A model generated the notes under the pieces. It did no database searches. It saw nothing but the letters and a program-made list of their open reading frames with translations, and was not told where the DNA came from. The position numbers were made by a program, and so were the translations under genes. A DNA stretch of 64,000 nucleotides from Amycolatopsis albispora (GTDB taxonomy: Bacteria > Actinomycetota > Actinomycetes > Mycobacteriales > Pseudonocardiaceae). The DNA lies in NCBI RefSeq assembly GCF_003312875.1, contig NZ_CP015163.1, forward strand, positions 1,736,001 to 1,800,000. The letters are read 5' to 3'. Below are positions 59,439 to 64,000 of the stretch, in pieces. The number at the start of each line of letters is the position of its first letter. Position 1 is the stretch's first letter.

Positions 59439-60389
59439 ATGTCGGTGTCTTCGACCGGAGCCGAGAAATGCGCGCTGCCCGTTCCCGGTGCGGTGACGAT
59501 GATCAGGATCGGGCTGCTGCTGCCCGCCGATTCACCGCGCGGGGAAGGGGAATCCGCCGAGCACGTCCGGACGCTGGCGGAGGTGGACGGGCCGCTGCCG
59601 CCGATCGTGGTCCACCGGGCCACGCTGCGGGTGATCGACGGCATGCACCGCCTGCGCGCGGCCTGCCTGCGGGGTGAGCACAAGATCGCCGCGGTGTTGT
59701 TCGACGGCACCGAGCAGGAGGCGTTCCTGCTGGCGGTGAAGCTGAACACCACGCACGGCCTGCCGCTGAGCCAGGCCGACCGCCGCGCCGCCGCCACCCG
59801 CATCCTCGGTGAGTTCCCGCAGTGGTCCGATCGCGCGATCGCTTCGGTGGCCGGGGTTTCACCCAAAACCGTCGGTGCCATCCGGCGGCGTTCAACCGGC
59901 GCGTTTCCCCGGTTGAACGGCCGGGTCGGGCAGGACGGCCGGGTCCGCTCCCTCGACGCGGCCGCCGGGCGAAGACGGGCACGCGAGGTGATCCTGGCCG
60001 ACCCGGACGCCTCATTGCGGACCATCGCGTCGCGCGCGGGCATCGCGCCGGCGACCGCACGCGACGTGCGGGAACGGATGCGGCGCGGGGAGGATCCGCT
60101 GCCGCCGGGGGCGCAGCCGCGGGTGCTACCGGCGAAAACCCCGCCGGTGAGCGTGACCGAGCTGGCCAACGACCCGTCGATGCGGCACAGCGAATGCGGG
60201 CGTGCCGTGCTCCGGCTGCTGAACCTGCACCCGCCGGGCCCGCGCGACTGGGAGCGACTGGCGGCGAGCGTGCCGAGTCATCGCGCGGAGGCGGTCGCCG
60301 AGGCCGCGCGGCGGTGCGCGAGTTCGTGGCAGTCCTTCGCCGAAAGCCTGGAACGCCGCGGTGACCACGAAGAGGCGTCCGGCTCATGA
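59439..60389 (+). CDS. StrR-type pathway activator (ParB N-domain plus HTH)
   Basis: A 316-residue DNA-binding protein of the StrR/Bbr group, cluster-specific activators of aminoglycoside, glycopeptide and other pathways. The ParB-like fold is visible as SAEHVRTLAEVDGPLPPIVVHRATLRVIDGMHRLRAACLRG, followed by NTTHGLPLSQADRRAAATRIL, the helix-turn-helix WSDRAIASVAGVSPKTVGAIRRRS, and a second one, SLRTIASRAGIAPATARDVRER. ATG 59439 has GGGGGAG upstream. Its stop overlaps the NRPS start as ATGA. The 209-base leader (59230-59438) contains CACAA/TTGTG arms near 59390-59413 but no clear promoter. Confidence 0.88.
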   Translation: MSVSSTGAEKCALPVPGAVTMIRIGLLLPADSPRGEGESAEHVRTLAEVDGPLPPIVVHRATLRVIDGMHRLRAACLRGEHKIAAVLFDGTEQEAFLLAVKLNTTHGLPLSQADRRAAATRILGEFPQWSDRAIASVAGVSPKTVGAIRRRSTGAFPRLNGRVGQDGRVRSLDAAAGRRRAREVILADPDASLRTIASRAGIAPATARDVRERMRRGEDPLPPGAQPRVLPAKTPPVSVTELANDPSMRHSECGRAVLRLLNLHPPGPRDWERLAASVPSHRAEAVAEAARRCASSWQSFAESLERRGDHEEASGS

Positions 60390-63300
60390 CGGGTGTGCAC
60401 GAGCTGTTCGAGCGGCGAGCCGACCAGCACCCCGAGGCACCCGCGGTCGAGTTCGGCGAGCGGCGCCTGACCTACCGGCAGCTGGACGAGGCGGCGAACC
60501 GGCTGGCGCACCACCTGCGCGGGCTGGGCACCAAGCCGGGCGTGCGCGTGGGCATCTGCCTCGAACGCTCGGCCGACGTGGCGATCTCCGTGCTGGCCGT
60601 GCTGAAGGCGGGCGGCGTCTACGTGCCGCTCGACCCCGAGTACCCGCCGGAACGCCTGGCCTACATGGCCGACGACGCCGGGGTTTCCGTGGTGGTGACC
60701 AACGAGCGCAACCGGGAACTGGTGGTGCGCGAGCGGGTGGTCGACCTCGACCGCGACCGCCGCGAGATCGACGGGCATTCCCCGGCGCGGCTTCACGCCA
60801 CCGCATCGGCCGAGGCACCGGCGTTCGTGCTCTACACCTCCGGCTCGACCGGCCGTCCCAAGGGCGTGCTGACCGCGCACCGCTCGGTGGTCCGGCTGGT
60901 CTGCGACACGAACTACCTGCGCGTCGAGCCGGGTGACCGGGTGGCCCAGGGCTCGAGCTGTTCGTTCGACCCGCTCACCTTCGAGCTGTGGGGCCCGCTG
61001 CTGAACGGCGGCAGCGTGGTGGTGCTGGCGAAGGAGGTGATGGTCGATCCCGACGCGCTGGCCGCCGTGCTGCGCCGGACCGGGATCGCCGTCATGTTCA
61101 TGACCACCTCGGCCTTCTACGCCGTGGTGCGGGCGCGGCCGGACACTTTCGCCTCGCTGCGGGAGCTGATCGTCGGCGGCGAAGCGCTGGAGGCGGCTCG
61201 CGTGCGGGAGCTGGCGCCGCCGCCGGGACGGCTGATCAACGTGTACGGGCCGACCGAGACCACCACCTTCGCCACCTGGTTCGACCTGACCGGACCACCC
61301 GAGGACGACGGCATTCTCCCGATCGGCACACCGGTCGCGGGCACCGAGACCTACGTGCTGGACGAGCGCGGCGAGCCGGTCGCGCCCGGGGAGGTGGGCG
61401 AGCTGTACATCGGCGGTGCCGGGGTGGGCGTCGGGTATCTGGGACGGCCGGTGCTGACCGCGGAGAAGTTCGTGCCGCACCCGTTCACCGAGCGCGCGGG
61501 CGCCCGGCTCTACCGCACCGGTGACCACGTGCGGCGGCGGCCGGACGGGGTGCTGGAGTTCGTGCGGCGCATCGACGGGCAGGTCAAGATCCGGGGTTTC
61601 CGCATCGAGATCGGTGAGGTGGAAGCGCGGCTCAAGGAGCACCCGGCGGTGCGGACGGCGGCGGTGGTGGTCGCGGAATTCCAGGGCGGGCGGCGGCTGG
61701 TGGCCTACGTGGTGCCGGAGCCGGGGCAGCGGACCGCCGCGGTGGACCTGCGGGCGTTCCTGCACCAGAGCCTGCCCGGCTACATGGTGCCGTCGGATTT
61801 TGTCACGCTCGACGCGCTTCCGTTGTCGGCCAACGGAAAGGTCGACCGGGCCGCGTTGCGGGCCGCGCCGGTACCGGAGGTGGCGGCCGAACCCGGTGCG
61901 TCCGCGACGCCGGTCGAGGAGGTGCTGACGGAGGTTTTCGCCGACGTGCTCGAGGTGCCGCGAGTACGTCCCGACGACGACTTTTTCGCGCTCGGCGGGG
62001 ATTCCCTGCGGGCGACGCGGCTGGTGGCGAGGGCCAACGAGCTGCTCGGCAGCCGGATCCTGTTGCGGGACCTGCTTTCCGGGCCGAACCCGCGGGCGCT
62101 GGCGACCCACGTCGGTGACGACGCTGGCACCGCACCCGGACCGCGGCCGCGGCCGGAGCTGGTGCCGTTGTCGTTCGCCCAGCAGCGGCTGTGGTTCATG
62201 GACCAGGTCGAGCCGGGCACCTCGCGGTACAACGTGCCGATCACCTTGTCGCTCAAGGGAAAACTGGACCGGCTGGCGCTGGCCGACGCGCTGGACGAGG
62301 TGGTCGCCCGGCACGAGGCGCTGCGCACCACGTTCCCGTCACCGAAGGGCAGGCCGCGTCAGGTCGTGGCGGACGAACTCCACGTCGACCTGAACTGGAC
62401 CGACCTCTCCGACGACCCCGGCGAGGCGGCGCGACTGACCATTGAGGACGGTAACGCGCCGTTCGACCTCGCCACCGGGCCGCTGGTGCGGGCCAGGCTG
62501 ATCCGGCTCGGGGAGGACGAGCACCGCCTGCTGCTGGTCTTCCACCACATCGTGATCGACGCGTGGTCGCTCGACATCGTGCTCCGCGAACTCGGCGAGC
62601 TGTATTCGGGCAAGTCGCTCGCCCCGGTGACCCTGCAGTGCGCGGATCATGCGATCTGGCAACGGGAATGGCTGCGCGGTGAGGTGCTCGACGACCTGCT
62701 GCGGTACTGGCGCGCGGCCCTGGGCACCGAAGTACCCACGCTGGACCTGCCCTACGACAAGCCGGGTTCGCGTGAGGGTTTCCGCGGTGCCACCGCTGTG
62801 CGGGGGATCGACGCCGCGCTGGTGCGTGAGCTGCGGGCGCTGAGCAGGCGGCACGGCGTCACGCTGTACATGACGCTGCTCGCCGCGTTCCAGCGGCAGC
62901 TCGGGCGGTGGGCCGGAGCGGACGAGGTGGTGGTCGGCACGCCGATCGCCGGGCGGACCGCGCCCGAACTGCGGTCCGTGGTCGGCTGCCTGATCAACAT
63001 GGTGCCGGTGCGCGCGAACCTGGCTACCGCCCCGGATTTTGCCAGCCTGCTGTCAAATGTCCGCGCGGACACGCTGGGCGCGTTCGCCCACCAGGACCTG
63101 CCGTTCGACCGGCTGGTGGAGGAACTCGGCCCGCGGCGGCGGCCACGGGACTTCATGCCGCTGTTCCGCGTGATGTTCAGCTTTCTCGACGCGCGTGAGC
63201 TGCCCGAGTTCCCCGGTGTCGAGGTCGGTTACCGGCTGGGCTGGCCGCAGAACGCCGCCCAGTTCGCGTTGAGCCTGGTCGTCGAGGTGGCCGGGCCCGA

Positions 63301-63415
63301 GCTGAAGACCACCCTGCAGTACGACAGCGACCGGTTCACCCCGGAAACCGCGATGGCCGTGCTCGACGGCTTCGAGCGCACCCTGCGTGGCGTGACTGAG
63401 GAGGATTCCCGTTGA
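60386..63415 (+). CDS. NRPS module A-PCP-C
   Basis: A 1009-residue synthetase. A domain about 1-500 ([13 protein letters not shown] near 151), PCP about 505-580 (LGGDSLRA, Ser540), C domain about 590-1005 (HHIVIDA, second His 721, Asp725). The pocket read by hand is about D-P-F-F-I-G-V-T-F, close to isoleucine-type codes such as DAFFxGVTF, so an aliphatic amino acid (Ile/Val-like) is likely. With no C domain before A it is either a starter module or takes its chain from a C domain at the end of another protein. Start ATG overlaps the StrR-type gene, and its stop overlaps the next NRPS start. Confidence 0.93.
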   Translation: MTGVHELFERRADQHPEAPAVEFGERRLTYRQLDEAANRLAHHLRGLGTKPGVRVGICLERSADVAISVLAVLKAGGVYVPLDPEYPPERLAYMADDAGVSVVVTNERNRELVVRERVVDLDRDRREIDGHSPARLHATASAEAPAFVLYTSGSTGRPKGVLTAHRSVVRLVCDTNYLRVEPGDRVAQGSSCSFDPLTFELWGPLLNGGSVVVLAKEVMVDPDALAAVLRRTGIAVMFMTTSAFYAVVRARPDTFASLRELIVGGEALEAARVRELAPPPGRLINVYGPTETTTFATWFDLTGPPEDDGILPIGTPVAGTETYVLDERGEPVAPGEVGELYIGGAGVGVGYLGRPVLTAEKFVPHPFTERAGARLYRTGDHVRRRPDGVLEFVRRIDGQVKIRGFRIEIGEVEARLKEHPAVRTAAVVVAEFQGGRRLVAYVVPEPGQRTAAVDLRAFLHQSLPGYMVPSDFVTLDALPLSANGKVDRAALRAAPVPEVAAEPGASATPVEEVLTEVFADVLEVPRVRPDDDFFALGGDSLRATRLVARANELLGSRILLRDLLSGPNPRALATHVGDDAGTAPGPRPRPELVPLSFAQQRLWFMDQVEPGTSRYNVPITLSLKGKLDRLALADALDEVVARHEALRTTFPSPKGRPRQVVADELHVDLNWTDLSDDPGEAARLTIEDGNAPFDLATGPLVRARLIRLGEDEHRLLLVFHHIVIDAWSLDIVLRELGELYSGKSLAPVTLQCADHAIWQREWLRGEVLDDLLRYWRAALGTEVPTLDLPYDKPGSREGFRGATAVRGIDAALVRELRALSRRHGVTLYMTLLAAFQRQLGRWAGADEVVVGTPIAGRTAPELRSVVGCLINMVPVRANLATAPDFASLLSNVRADTLGAFAHQDLPFDRLVEELGPRRRPRDFMPLFRVMFSFLDARELPEFPGVEVGYRLGWPQNAAQFALSLVVEVAGPELKTTLQYDSDRFTPETAMAVLDGFERTLRGVTEEDSR

Positions 63416-64000
63416 GTGGTGAGGAATGCGTTCACGAGTGGTTCGCGCGGCAGGCCGCGCGGCGCGGTGACGCGGTCGCGGTGAGCTGCGGCCGGGAGAC
63501 CCTGACCTACCGCGAACTCGACCAGCGCGCCAACCGGCTGGCCAGGCACCTGCGCTCGCTCGGCGTGGGCCCCGAGGTGCCGGCCGGGGTGTGTGCCGAA
63601 CGCTCGCCGGACCTGGTGGTGGCGCTGCTCGCGGTGCTCAAGGCCGGTGGCGCGTACCTGCCGCTCGACCCGGCCCATCCCGACGACCGGCTGTCCGGGC
63701 TGCTCGCCGACGCGGGGGCGCCGGTGCTGCTGACCGACCACGCCGACCGCTCGCTTGGCGCGCGGACCGTGGTGGACCTGGCCCACACCGACCTGGACGC
63801 CTATCCCGCGACCGCGCCGGAAACCGGGGTCGGGCCGGGGAACCTGGCGTATCTGATGTACACCAGCGGTTCGACCGGCACGCCCAAGGGGGTGCTGGTC
63901 GAGCACCGCAACGTGACGCGGTTGTTCAGCAGTACCAGCGAGTTGTTCCGGTTCGGCGCGGACGACGTGTGGACGTTGTTCCACTCGGTGGCCTTCGACT
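63412..64000 (+). CDS. NRPS adenylation domain, start of a gene cut by the window end
   Basis: The first 196 residues of another synthetase. A TTG at 63412 (MSGEECVHEWFARQAARRGDAVAV), overlapping the preceding stop, has GAGGAGG eight bases upstream. The frame stays open to 64000 and shows A1-A3 core motifs: LTYRELDQRANRLARHLRSLG, LLAVLKAGGAYLPLDPAHP and LMYTSGSTGTPKGVLVEHRNV. The window ends at the first specificity residue (VAFD), so the substrate cannot be predicted. Like its neighbour it begins directly with an A domain. Confidence 0.9.
   Translation, partial: MSGEECVHEWFARQAARRGDAVAVSCGRETLTYRELDQRANRLARHLRSLGVGPEVPAGVCAERSPDLVVALLAVLKAGGAYLPLDPAHPDDRLSGLLADAGAPVLLTDHADRSLGARTVVDLAHTDLDAYPATAPETGVGPGNLAYLMYTSGSTGTPKGVLVEHRNVTRLFSSTSELFRFGADDVWTLFHSVAFD

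Overview
The sequence is very GC-rich, uses many GTG and some TTG starts, and has short or overlapping gene junctions and many TetR, LysR, XRE, MarR, IclR and WYL regulators. This fits an actinomycete chromosome. A Pseudonocardiaceae or Amycolatopsis-like host is a reasonable guess, but it is inference. No rRNA, tRNA, transposase, phage gene or CRISPR array was seen.

Layout. (1) 1-9521: housekeeping and accessory genes, namely a partial LysR regulator, an EEP-type nuclease, a DUF4383 membrane protein, an SDR/TetR pair, acetyltransferase, methyltransferase, an XRE regulator divergent from an MFS pump, an imine-reductase-like enzyme divergent from an HxlR regulator, and a secreted SGNH hydrolase. 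(2) 9541-32499: a compact PKS/NRPS locus built around a divergent promoter at about 21.3-21.5 kb. Leftward run racemase, NRPS (half-C/A/PCP), NRPS (C-A-PCP-C-A-PCP-C) and an MFS exporter. Rightward run a 3011-residue hybrid (ACP-KS-AT-ACP-aminotransferase-C-A-PCP-C), an MbtH protein and a stand-alone fatty acyl-AMP ligase. This is the logic of the iturin/mycosubtilin and microcystin beta-amino-acyl systems, rearranged into an actinomycete operon pair. (3) 32489-55742: AlkZ-like and DinB proteins, a WYL regulator, an SDR/monooxygenase/cupin-regulator group, a repeat-rich intergenic stretch (37.5-37.8 kb), a two-ATPase ABC exporter, an aminotransferase/methyltransferase pair, an epoxide hydrolase-MarR-EmrB group, an IclR-controlled transporter/acyl-CoA dehydrogenase/CoA-transferase group, and a flavin monooxygenase. 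(4) 55756-64000: an MFS pump and TetR, then a P450, a StrR-type ParB-fold activator, an A-PCP-C NRPS translationally coupled to it, and the start of a further NRPS gene that leaves the window.

How the main locus should work (inference from domain order). The ligase adenylates a fatty acid and loads it on the first ACP of the hybrid. KS and AT add one malonyl unit. With no ketoreductase present, the beta-ketone on the second ACP is turned into a beta-amine by the fused PLP aminotransferase. Four adenylation domains on three proteins then add four residues. The racemase may supply a D-acidic amino acid, because no epimerization domain is present. The last NRPS ends in a condensation domain and no thioesterase is visible, so release by that C domain, possibly by macrolactamization onto the beta-amine, is an open question. 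The other possibility is that this orphan C domain passes the chain to the A-first NRPS proteins at 60-64 kb.
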